A stretch of DNA of 64,000 bases from Akebia trifoliata (GCA_017979445.1 CM030704.1:14429658-14493657), one strand, 5' to 3'. Shown: positions 1 to 13,229, counted from the first letter of the stretch. Notes: generated by a model from the letters alone, not told the origin. Made by a program: numbers and translations.

Positions 1-666
1 AAAAACTAATTCTTTTAAAAAAAATCGCAACTGATTTTGGACTAGTTGGAATAAAGATGAATAGTAAAAAATTTATTTATATAAATTTTTGGGATGAAAT
101 CGGTATTTTACCTATTATTTTATTTGATGATAAGTTGACCGTTTGGACTCCAAAAGTGACAAATGAATACTCTATTTTGTCTAATTTTTTATTTTGGATC
201 TATTGGTGTGGTCAAATTCTAAAAATTCTATTTCTAACAAAACTTTACTTTTTCGGCTCGATGGGACCCTAGAATTGACGTCGTTTTCATTTTTTACGAT
301 AATTCGACTTTCTAGGCTCCAAAAATGACAAATAAATAGTCCATTTTCTATAATTTTTCATTACAAACCCAATAGTCTGATCAAATTTTAAAAATTCTTA
401 CTTAAGCAAAAAGTCATTATTTTAGCTTGGTCCAACTCAAAATTCGAGGATTTTACAACTTTTCAATTCGGACTCGCATTTGAGCGTGCTTATAGGCTAA
501 AATATGTTTTTCGACCATTTTAAATTCAATGGTGAGGTCAGATTTCATTAAAAATGATTAGAACAAAATCCCTACAATTTTACCCTAAGTCCCACTTTTA
601 AGATTTTATCAAAATTTCACTATTTATTTTTCTTCGAGATACGAATAAAAAACTCAAGCTTTTACT
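1..666 (-). mobile_element. LTR-A fragment (5' part of a Tekay/Del-like LTR), window edge
   Basis: This segment is the reverse complement of the first part of the LTR that begins at 16554. The shared stretch includes the phrase around 'gggatgaaatcggtatttt' and the terminal 'cgagatacgaataaaaaactc' region near 634-660, which mirrors the LTR start. The LTR continues to the left beyond the window, so its 3' half and any internal region are not visible. It is clearly diverged from the copies at 12.4-13.05 kb and 16.55 kb. I see no coding potential; the short open frame here is LTR sequence. Confidence 0.85.
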
Positions 667-3600
667 CTAGCTACAAATCAAACCTAACTTCAGATGTAAC
701 ATAAACTAATCCAATCAACATCTTAAGCGCAAATCAACGGACATACATACATAAGAGGAATTTCACAATAGGAAAAGTAGTCAACAAGGATGCAATAAAA
801 TGTAAATGCAAAAGGGATTCAACATAAATGCTCTTAACCCCTCAGCTCTTCCCACAAGCCTTAAAGAATGTTTGTTTATTTACATGAGGCCTGAATCTAT
901 TGAATTACTTAGGATCATCTAAAACCTTAAAAATGTTGAGATTGAGGCAAACTAATGTATGAATAAAGGGAGCCCATACTATGATACATGATTGAGGCAT
1001 ACTCATGTTGGGGTCCCCGGCAGCAGGTTACTTGATCAGATGCTGATTAACTGAAGTATGAAACAATGGAACCCCATTGATGAATTATGAAACTATTTTG
1101 CAGCATAAAGCTGCATCCACAAGATTTAAAGACAATGTCACGCACATTTGCAATGGTGACATTCAGGTTTATGGTCGTCAATTGTTGAGCTGTAAGCCTA
1201 GAATCCTATTTATTAGCATCAGAATATAAAACAGCTGTAAATAGTGTAAGGAGTTGAACATTTCAAAACCAGTCATATAGACTCCAATAGAAATATAATG
1301 GGAGTAGTAAAGAGGTTGAGAAAAGAAGGGCCAAGGAAACTTTTAGATTATTGTTAATCAAACATCTCAACATCTTAAGCGCAAACACAAGGATTGGTGA
1401 AACTTTTAGAATAACTTTACTACTGTTTGACTCCCTCAATCAGCCTCCATCAAACATCTCAACATCTTACGTGCAAACCGAGAAATAGATCTAAGTTTAT
1501 TAACTTAAACATGGCTTTTTATATACATGGAAGCAAAGGAACAAGGTCGGCTACCTGCTCAATACTCGGCCACGAGCAATTTCAAATCTCAGGTTAAAAG
1601 GTATTAAAAAAAATACTATATTTTTGTGCTACTTACTCAATACTCAGCCACAAGCAATTTTCTAAAATAATTTAGAATCCTAAGTAGAAAGATAGATAAA
1701 CATTGCTACGAAATATCTCCAATGGCATTTTAAATACTTCTCAAAATAAAATTTCATTTTTAAAAAATCATGGTGAGTTTTCTAGAACAAAAATTCTCAA
1801 CTTCTATAATTTTCTTGCAGAAACTCAAAAAACGAGAGATGCATGGAAACTCGTAAGGATTTCCATTGCACTAAGTCACAATTCAAGATTTCAAATTATG
1901 GTTCAATATAAAAAAAATGAATCTAACAACCAAGAAGCTGAATTTCAATATAGAAATAAGAATTGGAGGTAATAAGTAAATCACAATATGAAATAGGAAA
2001 TAAAAAATAAAAAAACAGATGCTAACAAAATGCAAGAAACCTCCATGGAAGGTTTTGGACTCCCAAGATATTTCAAGATTCTTTTCATCAAATATTGCTT
2101 TATTCCTCATAAAACTAAAAAATTTGATTCAGTTTTTGCAATTGTCTATAAACTCCACACTCTGTTACAAAATAATGATTTTACCTATATGAGTTATCTT
2201 CTTCTAGTTTTTGCAATTTCACAATGTGGACCATTCTATAGACTTCCATGCTTAGTTACATTATAAAAATTATCCCAATCTAAGCTTTAACTTCCACTAC
2301 TTATTAAATTATCTTCCATGCTTAGTTACAAATGATAATTTACCTTACGCAAGGTTTCTCTTCCACTAGGCAAGAGTTTGGGGCTTATCAAAAATATTTG
2401 AGATAGGCTAGGTCATACATCCAAAAGAATACCCTACCCCACACCCCTAGAGCGGTGGAAATAAACAAAAGGAACTTTGGGGGAGATCTCCATGGGTAAT
2501 GCCATCAACTTGGTTATCACGAAGAGGACCATGGACATTTTTGGACCATTTTGTGATAAAGGCAATCCAATTCAATGGTCTATACTAAATACATCGAGTT
2601 TGGCCATCCAAATCATGTAACATCTCAAAAAGCGGACAGACCGTTAGGCCAATACACTTACCATCCCAACCATTATTTTGAGTTGATTACCTTAATTTTG
2701 TCAAACAATCCAAATATGACTGATCGATCAAACAGTTGAAGCATTTGAATTATGCATGACTTTGGACTATGATCCCTCTATAGGGTGTTCCACCAATTAA
2801 TGGCGCAAATTTTATTCTTGCTTATGCCCCCTCAGTAGATAGACCACAACCATCCATAGAGGATAAAAGAATAGGTGATTTAGGTCGATTCAAGTAAAGA
2901 TTATTGTTTCACTTAAATATCTATTTTGAACAATTTTGCAAGTTTAGCTATAAGTTTCCTTGCTAAAACCAAAGAAAATTACATTAAAGAATGCAACATC
3001 TGGAATAATATGTAATTTGGATTTCTACGAATACACCCACATGAAAGAGAGAAAAAGGGAGTGTTACCGGCTTGATAATTTGCATACATGCTTCTATAGC
3101 CCATGAATAAGAATAGTCAGAAGAGTTAACCAATGAGGATGCGGTAGACATGTATGCAAAAAACAAAACTAAAGCCCAACAAGAAAGATGGATCAGAAAC
3201 AACTAAAGGTAAGTTGCACCATTCTAAGCTCAATGAGACTCAAACAAATTCCCGATAAATGCCAGCAACAAAATACAAGCTGTTAAGGTGAATGCACTCT
3301 TAACCAACCAGGATGCAATCAATAAGAATGCAATAAACCAAGCATGCAAAATATATATATATTTTTTTTGTGCAACAAAAGATCTAGTAGAACGAGAGGA
3401 AAAAAACATTAGTTTTTTGTGCATTAAATATCTCTTGTAGAAAACACAAATATTAATATTTGCGCTTCTTGTACAAACTCAGCAATGAGTAATTTTTTAA
3501 AATAATTTAGAAATTTAAGTAGAAAGGTAAAAAAATTAATTTTTTGGGCTACAAAGATAGGTCATTATTTCATTAAGTGCTTAAACAACATTTAAAAAAT

Positions 3601-4634
3601 CATACAAAGCTTTAAAAAAATGTTTTCTTTCCACCACACACATACGATGACAATGATGATGAAAATGGCAATGATGATTATGATGACGATGACAATGACA
3701 ATGACAAGGACGACGATGAGGATGATGATGATGATAACAACGATGATGATGATGAAGACAATGATGAACAACATCATCATCAAAGCCTTAATTATGCTTT
3801 GATAGAAAGAAAATATTTTTTCAAAGTTTTCAATGATGCTACAAAACGCGTTTTACATATTTAATGACCTAATATGCTCTAAAATTTCCTTGTAAAGATG
3901 TGTTATAAAATAAAGGCTTCTAAAAGGTCCATATAATTCTTGGTTAATATTTCCCAAAGGAAATCATTATAGGTTTGTGCATCAAACGTCCAGTTGAGAT
4001 GCTAAAGTTTCCCAAGAATAATGTATATCTAAAAAAATTACATTAATCATTAAAAAATGTTGAACATCTAAGAAAAAATTAAGCTAATAGTCATTTTCTC
4101 TTTGAATAATTTCTAAAACAAAAGTCTCATTTAATAAAAAATTGTGGCATTTTTGGTTAGTAATAGTTCACATTTATAAAACAAAGATTCATAACTTATG
4201 TAATTTTCCCATAAAACCAGAAAAAAAATTACTTTGAAAACTCAACGATTGTACATGATATTGGAGTGACTACCCAGCTACTTCGACAATCCATTACTTC
4301 AATTCCCATGATGTTTTCCAAAATATAGATCCTAATATTTTTATAATCAAAGCCCTTTAGAATCAAACAGTAAATAAGTTTAGATTAAATGAAACTACTT
4401 AAGGTTTTTATATAACGTAAATTATTCGGGATTTGGGAAGCACCTATAAAAAAAAAAAAAAAAAAAACAAGATGTAAGAACAATGCTTGGGGGTCACTTA
4501 TAGGAAAATTATTAAATGGATTTCCATCACGTACTATACCATCTACAAAGAACCAAACTACATTCCACCCCCAAAAAAAATATTGGGATTAGAATATATC
4601 GAGGAGCATAAATAGAGACATACAAGAAGTAACA
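667..4634. other. Unassigned AT-rich stretch
   Basis: I find no protein homology, terminal repeats or RNA gene here. The visible open frames (1703-1972, 2030-2266, 2984-3202, 3230-3424) lack any family motif and have composition typical of chance frames. Small repeated phrases such as 'catcttaagcgcaaa' recur near 720, 1370 and, with changes, 1465. A pure A tract of about 19 bases lies near 4448-4466. The only structured part is the GAT-triplet tract listed separately. Confidence 0.5.
3645..3782. repeat. Imperfect GAT/GAC triplet repeat ending in ATC triplets
   Basis: About 140 bases consist of imperfect GAT, GAC and AAT triplets and end in 'catcatcatcaa', so the tail can pair with the GAT-rich front. 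Similar tracts with the same inverted end occur in the family C repeats at 13.73-13.84 kb and 15.57-15.69 kb. The frames that read Met-rich on one strand and Ile/Val-rich on the other are products of the repeat, not genes. Confidence 0.8.
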
Positions 4635-4972
4635 TACGTGTTTAATTCCAATAAGAACCATCAATTTCATTAATTTGTAAAATTATAAATAGAGTTAGAA
4701 GAAATAACATCAACAAGAGTGAGAATCAAACATTATCTTTCTCAAAAGATTTTGGTTATTAATATCTGGGATTAAATACAGAGATCTTAAATTTCAAAAT
4801 CAAACAAGCTTACTAGCTAAATATGTCGCTGAGAAAAATAGAAAATGCATTCTCCTTCACGATGCACCGTTGCAAGAGGACCAGCACAAGCATGCCAAAG
4901 CTCCGTGTAAAAATATAAAATAACAGAGATATCAGAACCACCATGATTCTATCATTAATGAAAATAGGCTAT
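4635..4972 (+). repeat. Family C repeat fragment, cut by LTR-A copy 1
   Basis: This block closely matches 14236-14573 over its whole length. Shared features include the 'aaattataaatagagtta' phrase, the 'caaaagattttggttattaa' phrase and the 'ccaccatgattctatc' end. It stops exactly where LTR-A copy 1 begins, next to 'aataggctat', while the matching unit at 14.57 kb continues past that point. It is therefore the severed left part of a family C unit. I do not recognise the family. Confidence 0.8.
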
Positions 4973-7598
4973 TGTGGGGCCCCGTCAAACGCTAACACAA
5001 AGCCCCATGTCAGATCTCAAGGCACTAGGTGGTGCTTCGAAATTTCGGCATGGTCTCCTCTATTTATGTTAGCATTCGAAGGTGGTCAACCTATTTCACC
5101 TGATAAAATAAAATCTACAATATCCTGTATATACATATAAGAATAAAATAACAACGAAAAATCTATATACATCTAACCATGTAAGAAAGATCAGAGTGCG
5201 AAAATGATAAATAATATACATAATTACTCTTAAAATCCCCACTCTAACAAAAATCACAAGGTCAAATCTCAAGGGATTAGGTGGCACCTTGAAATTTTGA
5301 CATGGTTCCCTCTGTTTATGTTAGCGTTCTACGGAACTCGAAAATCTGATAAACTAAAATCCAACAAATTCTATATATACTATAAGCCAAGAGAATACAA
5401 GACACGACAGTTGGTAAAATTACAAACGACATATAGATAGATCCAAGTTGCGCAAAAGATAACAATATACAAGATTACAAAATTTTATCCTCACTCTAAC
5501 ATAGACCTATCACTCGGCCCAAAAACTATATACACCTCCTAGATACGATGACTCTTAATGGAAATAGTCTTAGTGCTCACTAAGTAGTAGACCTTGGTCG
5601 TCGGTATGACCCACTAGATAATCCTCAATCGATGGCTCTATGACTGTTTCTCCGACTACAGGCTCTGAAGCTAAAAAAATAGGAAGTAAAGGGTGAGTAA
5701 CAATGGTTACTCAATAGGTCCACAAACAATTCATACTAATAACCTCATCAAACGTGATCGAGTAATCATACTGAATCATTTCAAAAACATGCAACTGTTA
5801 GAGTGAGGATAAAATTCCTAACAGTTGATATGACGTGATCGAGTAATCATACTGAATCATTTCGAAAACAATTCCTACTACTCCGGATGATATGATGTAC
5901 TATCCCTTCAAACATTCATAGACTCTTTAACAACTCACAAAATATCCACTTATATATATATATTGTAGACACCCCATTTTTGCACTCGCTTGATTAATCA
6001 ACTCGTCAACCCGATTATAACGGTTCCCAATGATGGATGTTTATTCCAATGCTTTATTTTGTTACCAGATATGTTTCAGAAATCTATCTCGAATTGATAA
6101 AATTGTAGAAATCACGCTATACTAAGAAAATATAACCCAAAAAGCTTAGAAATCATCATTTTTTAGACAAAAAGAAGCTTCACGATCAAAATCACTAAAA
6201 AAATGACCAAATTATCAAAATACCCCTAATCTTAAAATATCTTTAGAGCCTACGTTACGCTTAGGAAAATCCATTCAAACACATAAAACAACAAATCAAA
6301 ATCAAATAAATCATTTCACCAATTTTCATAGAATTCGATAAAATTACGAAAATGCCCCTCATAAAGTTCACGAACATTCCACACAAATTTTTTTTATAAA
6401 TGACACAGATCAATATTCCCATTGAATTCCTTACGAAAAATTGATTCTAAAACATCCTGGAACATCAAAAACCAATTTGAAATGCAAAAGTCCTCTCCGA
6501 GGGCAAAACGATAATTTTACAATTTTTATAATTAAAAATTTTGAAATTAATAAATAAAACATTAAATAATTAAAGTGAAACATTAATAAAATTAATTTAA
6601 AATTTTGAACAAAAAAAATCGATCAATTAGACTCTCAAGTAAAATTGTTGATGGTTGTCAAGATATTTCTTCAAAGACCCCTCTATTTTGAGGTCCAAAG
6701 AATTAAAGATATAATAGAGGGGGGTTCTCCAAAAAAATTAAATTCAATCAAGTAAGACTAAAGTCAAGATATTAAAGTCAATCAAGTAAGATTAAAGTCA
6801 AAATCTTAAAGTCAATCAAATAAGACCAAAAGTTAAAACCCTAATAGAGTTCTAATTAAATAATAATTCTATTTAACAATCCTAATTAAATAATAACTCT
6901 ATTTAATAGAATTATAACTCTACCTAAAACAATTCTAACTAAAATATAACTCTAACTAAAATAATTATAATTAAACACTAATTCTATCTAAACAAACACT
7001 TAAAAAATCTATAAATAGGGGTCCATACACCCTATTTTCGTATCAAATAAAAAATTCTAAGAGAAGTAGGTCAAAAAGCTTCCCTAGCCTCCCATAAACC
7101 CTAATTTTGAAGTCCCAACTCCTTACCTAACACACATACTTCGATTTTAGTTTGAAAAACACCTAGAAGCCTTCAAAAACACCCCAAAATCCATAAAAAA
7201 AAATTGAAGAATCCAGATCTAAGAAAGAGATACCTTGCCTGGGAGATTAGAAATCAGATTCGGAGACAGAACGAAGCAAGGAATACGGTATAAGGAGTGG
7301 TTTTATCAGATCTGAGGGAAAAGAATCGTTGCGTTCGAAGGTAAAATTTCTATCTAGATTTTTTTGTTAGCAATGTAGTCTTATTTGGGATAAGTAGAGA
7401 CCTGCATTGGTTGGGCGGGGTTGGTGCCTAACACCTTCCAACCTGTAATGTGATCCCCGGACTCATTTTTTCTTTAGTAGATTAGTCGTTTTTATCCGTT
7501 TCGAGTTATATTCGGTTCCTAAACCGTAATAACTAGGTGGCGACTCCCAAACCTCAAAGGTCAAAAGCGGATCCGCGCACTCCACGGATCGAGGGCGC

Positions 7599-7633
<35 letters not shown>

Positions 7634-9557
7634 CTTTAAAAATAAAAGAGAAATTAACAATACAAGGTTGAGAGTGGATATCCAGTTTCCTACCATGCAA
7701 TTGTGGCCACTCAACCTAAAATAAAATAATAGTACTCGGAGCCTCTACGCAAACATAATTTAAAAAAACATGCAACCATTCATTACACCTGAATATCCTT
7801 CACCAACCTACACACAACATACAATGTAAAATGCAGACATCACTCCTCGGGTGTGATTCTGACATTTTTTCGTTTCATCCCCTTTTCCATTCTTTTGACA
7901 TTTTCACTTTTCATCTTTCAAGCCAAACTTTTCTCTTTTTAAGCTTTCAAATTCACTTTGACCTTTCAATCGAAAAACTGTCAAAGTTTTATTAAAACAG
8001 GTTCCCAAAAAGTATACAAAGGCAAACTGTCGAAATTGGAAAAGCTGGTAGAAGTTGACTAAGTGTTAGAAACTCAATTTTTCAAAGTTCTCAAAATTGA
8101 AAACAGGTTTTTGAAAATGAAAGCATTTAACACGAGATTCGACACCATATAATTTTTATAGTCTAATTCAAAGTAATGCGAAAGATATCAACTTTTAAAA
8201 ATTTGTTGAAAACGTCGAAATTTACGTTTTGTTCTTGAAACCAAAATTCGGATTTTAATCCTTTGAGATTTAGATCTTGAAACCATTCTCGTTGTTCTGA
8301 AATGGGGGTAAATCCTTAATATCATTAAAGAACTTGAAGTAAATGGAAAGTAAAAATTAAAGAGGATAGAAGTAGTTTTTACTTTTGTTGATGAAACCGA
8401 CAGAATGGCTTGCGGCATGTATCGGTGGCACCGACACCTCCTGCCGACAATACTGAACCATGAAATTTTGGTTCTTCGATCTAGTTTTTGTGTTTTTCTT
8501 CCGTTCTTTGAACCCTTTGACCCACCATCGAAATTGGTTGTTAAAACTTAATAAAAACACATCAAATCTCTAATTCTAACATGAATTTAAAATCAAACAC
8601 AAGATTTCTATGATTTATAAATAATAACATATTCAATAAAAGTTCATAAATGCACATTTCGAAATATACGATTATTGCTAAGAATCGAGAGTCTCCTACT
8701 TGGTTTGTGTTTGTCGAGGGTGATATGCTAGCACAAAGGTCCAAGTGAGACAGCAAGGAACTTGAAATTTGGCGAATTTGATTGTCAATGGTCTAGTCGA
8801 TGTCGAAATCATCGGTGAAGATGTTCTTCTTCTTCTTATGACCATTAACGACCTCTCCTCTAAATGGTACAGACTTCAAGTAGGTAATGTCGAACCCACT
8901 CGTTGTTTTTTGGATGAGGGACCAAGAGAAAGAAAATAAAATGAAGGTTGAATGGGGTGAGAACGTAGAGCTCGACATTGCCGACGACTTTTCCTTCTTC
9001 GTTAATGATCCACTCGGGCTTGATGGCGATAGATTTGGATGGATTGGGTTGAAACCCTAGGATTGAGAAAAGTGCTGGTTTGGGTTCTGTAGAAAAGAGA
9101 GAAAAAAATGAGATAAAAAGAAAGTTAATTTTCTTTTATGAAAGGCTGAGAGCACTTTTGGCATTTTCCTCTCATTTATATTTTCGACAGTAACTCGACT
9201 ATCCGACTCAAAAAATGGTGAAATAAATATTCCATTTAGAATATTTTTTCGTTGCGGTCCTATTGGTGACGTCGAATTTTCTTGATTCTCGTTCTAACAA
9301 AATTTCACTGTTTTGAGTCCCACTCAACACAAAATTCGAGAATTTTCTAACTTTTTCATCCGAACTCGAATTCGGACACGCTTACAAGCTAAAGTAAATG
9401 TTTCGACCCTTTTAAATCCAATGGTGAAGTCGTTTTTCATTTAAAATAAACATAATAATATCCGAGTACTTTAATCTAAGTTTTTTCCTTTAGAATTTTC
9501 CCACAATTTCATTATCGAGTCCCCTCAAGATATGAGTTAAAAACTCGAGGTATTACA
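4973..9557 (-). mobile_element. LTR-A copy 1 (Tekay/Del-like LTR) with a nested solo LTR
   Basis: Read on the minus strand, this LTR starts TGTAATACCTCGAG at 9557 and ends with CCCCACA at 4973, matching the ends of the LTRs at 16554 and 24687. Both termini are present, but it is split by the family B solo LTR at 5964-7603, leaving about 2.94 kb of LTR-A. A phrase starting 'acgtgatcgagtaatc' occurs twice (near 5754 and 5833), and roughly 600 bp present in the 16.55-kb LTR is missing beside it. The part from 8.05 to 9.1 kb is much more diverged than the ends and may belong to another subfamily. No matching target-site duplication is seen; the right flank is LTR-A copy 2. Confidence 0.8.
5964..7603 (+). 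mobile_element. Solo LTR of family B (Ogre/Tat-like), TSD TATAT
   Basis: The 1640-bp LTR starts TGTAGACACCCC and ends GAGGGCGCTTTCA. It matches the LTR at 35050-36573 at both ends and along its length, including the 'gtggcgactcc' phrase and the 'ggatcgagggcgctttca' end. It sits in an (AT)n tract with TATAT immediately on both sides (5959-5963 and 7604-7608), the 5-bp duplication expected for a Ty3/gypsy insertion, though the repeat context weakens that alone. The uninterrupted version of the same LTR-A (AT)n site is at 10578-10621. No internal region is present, so this is a solo LTR left by LTR-LTR recombination. Confidence 0.9.
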
Positions 9558-10581
9558 TTAAAAATCCTCACTCTATCAAAAATCATAATGTTCAATACAA
9601 AATCTATAATACTCTTGATTTAACCGACACCACTAGGGGGTATAACCCTAGTACTCACCAAGTAATGGACTCTGGTCGTCTACCTGACTCCCACCAGATG
9701 GTCCCTACTCGCTAGTTCTACGCCCGCCTCGCCAACTACAGGCTCTGAAATTAAAAAAAATGAAAAAAAAAAGATGAGTAATTATGGTTATCTAGTAGGG
9801 AAGCAAATAATTTCTGTCCAATAATCTCTCCTAACATGAACAAGTAAATATACTGAATCATTTTAACATATGCAAAGTTTTACAGAAAAAATTACGATTA
9901 ACTAGTACATATAGCAAAGGATGAGCAACTAAACATTTTAAAACTCATATTACATTACATCGTCAATAGTACTCATTATAACATTTTCTTTCAATACAAA
10001 TCTAATTGACTAAATGGAAACATTAAACTTGCATTTCATTTTATATATCAAAATAAGGCAACATATACATAATATACAACGGTGGAGTAGTAAAATTAGA
10101 GAGTTGAGATTCACAGTTAGATCGCTCTTAATTGGGACATGATGTTACAATTCCTTACTGATTTTAGTTCTTGATTTTGTAGCCGGTTGCTGCACTTACC
10201 ACGCTTGGTTGACCATTTATCTAGCTCAAGCTGGCTGTTTGACATGGTCGTAAGCAATGGGTCTCTTTTCAATATGTCAGAACGTTTGACTACTATAGAT
10301 TGTTAGTGATTACTAACTAATCATCTTCGTCTATGCCTAGCAGGTATGCATGTGATTCCTAAATATACAATCCATTCATATACGATCACCTTTACATTAC
10401 AAGTTCATTGGTAAAGATAGAGAGGAATAAACCCGGATTTCAATAATGACTTTACTCTCAAACGCGTCTCATACCACGTATGAGTTTGGTTGTCCTTACC
10501 ATATATCCCAGGATAATATATCACTCTGGATGATATGATAGACTATTCCTTCAAGTATTCAAAAGCTCTTTAACAATTCAA

Positions 10582-10623
<42 letters not shown>

Positions 10624-13049
10624 TTTTTGTTTTGAAAACAAATAAGAAATTAACAATACAAACTGAGAATGGATATCTAGTTTCCTACCATGCAATTGTG
10701 GCACCACGACCTAAAATAAATAATAGAAAAGAAAAGTAATTAGCGTGTCGCGTTAACAGAAAGTAAATAAACATACAACCAATATCATTATCCCTAGATA
10801 TCCGTTCATCAATTGACACATAATATTACAATGCAAAATGCAGACATCACCCCTCGGGTGTAACTCTGACATTTTACCATTTCATATTATTTTTCATTTT
10901 TTTTATTTTTACAATGTTCAATCTTTCAAATACAATATTCATTTTTCGACATTCGTCAACTCAATATGAGTTTATTGATTATTAAAATATTTTCAAACCT
11001 TAAAATTCATTTTTATCAATTAAACTGAAAAATTACAAAACACATATCAACATGAGGTCCGAGTAGGGCACAGAACCCAACTGGCCAAACAGAACCCAGT
11101 GAAATATCTTACCCAAGTATCATTTGTTATAAAATACAATTAAACATATCAAATATGCAATTTTTGTCGTGAATTTGAAATAACCAAATGAATTCTATAT
11201 TTTTGGAAACACATCATAAGTTTTCGTTAAAAGTCTAAGGGTATGTTTGATTGCATGGAAAGTCACTTTCCATGGAATTTGAAATCCATGGAAAATTAGT
11301 TGTGAAAAATAGGTAGGGTTGGAAAATCAAATTCCATTGTTTGATTTCACTTGGATAAAATCATGGAAAAAATATGAAAAAAAATAAGAAGAGGAGAAGG
11401 AGGAAGAAGATGAGAGGAGAGGGAGAGGAAGAAGAAGATGACGAGGAAGAGGGAAGGGAGAGGATGTGGCGACGACGAGGGCGATGGTGGCGGCGACGAT
11501 GGCGACGGTGGCGGTGGCTGTGGCGGTGGCGGCTACAACGACGACGGTGGTGGCAGTGACGATGAAGGTAAGTGAAGAAAATGGGGGGAGAACGTGGTGG
11601 TGGTGGTGGCGGAGGAGGTGAGGGATGGAGAAGAAGAAAAATAAGAAGAGAGAGAGAGAAGGTGGTCGAAGACGGAGCCGACGACAATGGCGAGGGTGGC
11701 GACGGCGATGATGACGACGACAAGGTTAGTGTAATGGTGGTGGTGGTGGTAGGAAATAATTGATGATGAAAAACATGGGTAGATTTCATTTTCCCACCCA
11801 TATGGGTGGGAAAGTGAAATCCATGATTTAATGAACTTTTTGAATGGGGTGGAAAATGAATTCCATTTCCATGTGCAATCAAACACTTGAAAAATGTCAT
11901 TTTCCATGGAAATTGATTTTCCACCTTATTTTCCATGTGCAATCAAACATACCCAAAATGCGATTTTCACAATCTACAGTTACCAGTAGAAATTTAGAGT
12001 CCTTAATATCTCTACGCAATAAGATTAAAGTGAGTGCACGAAAATCGAGATGATTGGCATTAAAATAGATACAGATCAAACTTCAAGGTGACTAATTTTT
12101 TAATCTGGTCCTGTGGTTTCGAAGGCCTTGATGCTGTTGTCTTTTCTCCCTTCTACGATGGAGGATGGTTTGGCCCCGAAATAGATGAAATTCGAGGTTT
12201 AAAAGTCGAAATCCCCGTATCACATACGACTGATTTTTGACAAAACGGGACGAAAGAGAAGAGGAAATGAAAGAAAACTGGGTGGGTTTAGTAGAGAACG
12301 ACGTTGCAGACATTTTTCCCTTTTATGTCGGAGGTCGAAGATGGACTGTTTGCATTGAATCTACGGCTGAAACTTGAAAAAAAACTAAAATTGTTTTAAA
12401 AGTCACAACTGGTTTTGGATTATTTTACATGATGATGAATAGTAAATTTATTTAAAAATTATTTATACAAATTTTTGGGACGAAATCGGTATTTTGCCTA
12501 TTGTTTCGTTTGACGATAACTTGACCGTCTAGACTCCAAAAGTGGCGAATGAATACTTTATTTTGTATAATTTTTCATTCTAAATCTAATGATATGGTCA
12601 AATTCTACAAATTATGTCTCTAACAAAACTTTATTTTTTGGGCCCAATGGGAACCAAAATTGATGTCATTTTCATTTTTGACGATAATTTGACTTTTTGG
12701 ACTCCAAAAATGACAAGTAAATAGTCAATTTTTTATAATTTTTGGTTACAAATTCAATAGTATGATTGAATTTTAAAAATTCTTACTTTAGAAAAAAGTC
12801 ATTAATTTAGCCTATTTTAACTCGAAAATCGAAGATTTTGCAACTTTTCTGTTCGAACTCGTATTTGACCATGTTTATAGGCTAAAGTATGTTTTTTGAC
12901 CATTTTGAATCCAATGGTGAAATCAGATTTCATTAAAAATGATCAAAACAAAATCGTAAAATTTTACCCTACGTCCCACTTTTAAGATTTTCTCAAAATT
13001 TCATTATTTATTTTTCTCGAGATATGAATAAAAAACTCGAGATTTTTCA
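9558..13049 (-). mobile_element. LTR-A copy 2, 3' LTR truncated at its distal end, with nested MITE
   Basis: On the minus strand this LTR begins TGAAAAATCTCGAG at 13049, directly after a polypurine tract, so it is a 3' LTR. It runs to 9558, where it stops within the sequence equivalent to about 19.3 kb of the plus-strand LTR, some 240 bp short of its end. It abuts the start of LTR-A copy 1 without any internal region between them. It contains the PIF/Harbinger-like element at 11239-11954 and an uninterrupted (AT)n tract at 10578-10621. A weakened form of the LTR TATA palindrome lies near 12.22 kb. Confidence 0.82.
11239..11954. mobile_element. PIF/Harbinger-like non-autonomous element with purine-rich core
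   Basis: The 716-bp element has terminal inverted repeats: GGGTATGTTTGATTGCATGG at the left and its near-complement ending CAATCAAACATACCC at the right. The flanks are TAA (11236-11238) and AAA (11955-11957). The related LTRs at 17.65 and 25.77 kb lack it and read straight through a 'taaat' site, which fits a 3-bp TAA/TTA target duplication of the PIF/Harbinger superfamily. A second copy of the 'ccatgtgcaatcaaaca' motif lies inside the right end near 11868. The core (about 11370-11745) is a nearly pure purine or GGC/GAC triplet tract and gives long Arg/Gly/Glu or Pro/Ser/His frames on both strands. No transposase is encoded. Confidence 0.82.
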
Positions 13050-13100
13050 TTATCCCCCTTAATGAAAATTTCATCTTCGAAATTGAAGTCATACTTTATC
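13050..13100 (-). mobile_element. Tail of internal region with polypurine tract of the LTR-A element
   Basis: On the minus strand this reads as the end of the internal region: the 'tttcgaagatgaaattttcatt' phrase with one G-rich run ('aagggggata') just before the LTR start at 13049. It matches 16512-16553 and 24645-24686 of the plus-strand element. Only about 50 bases of internal sequence survive; the rest of this minus-strand element is gone. Confidence 0.7.
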
Positions 13101-13229
13101 AAACTTCTTTGTCACCACACAACATGTATAATAAACGATACCTACCCCTAATTATCATCTATTCTCGGTTCTAGGTCAATCTCATTTTCAATTCATAAAC
13201 CTTATGTCACCTATTTTTCATCAACCCAA
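13101..13229. other. Short unassigned spacer
   Basis: This sequence lies between the minus-strand LTR-A remnant and the first family C unit. It is AT-rich and I see nothing identifiable in it. Confidence 0.4.

Noticed and set aside
3592..3802. Met-rich and Ile/Val-rich frames
   Set aside because: They are direct translations of the GAT/ATC triplet repeat.
11361..11942. Long Pro/Ser/His-rich and Arg/Gly-rich frames in the PIF/Harbinger-like element
   Set aside because: They arise on both strands from a purine-rich triplet tract and show no domain.
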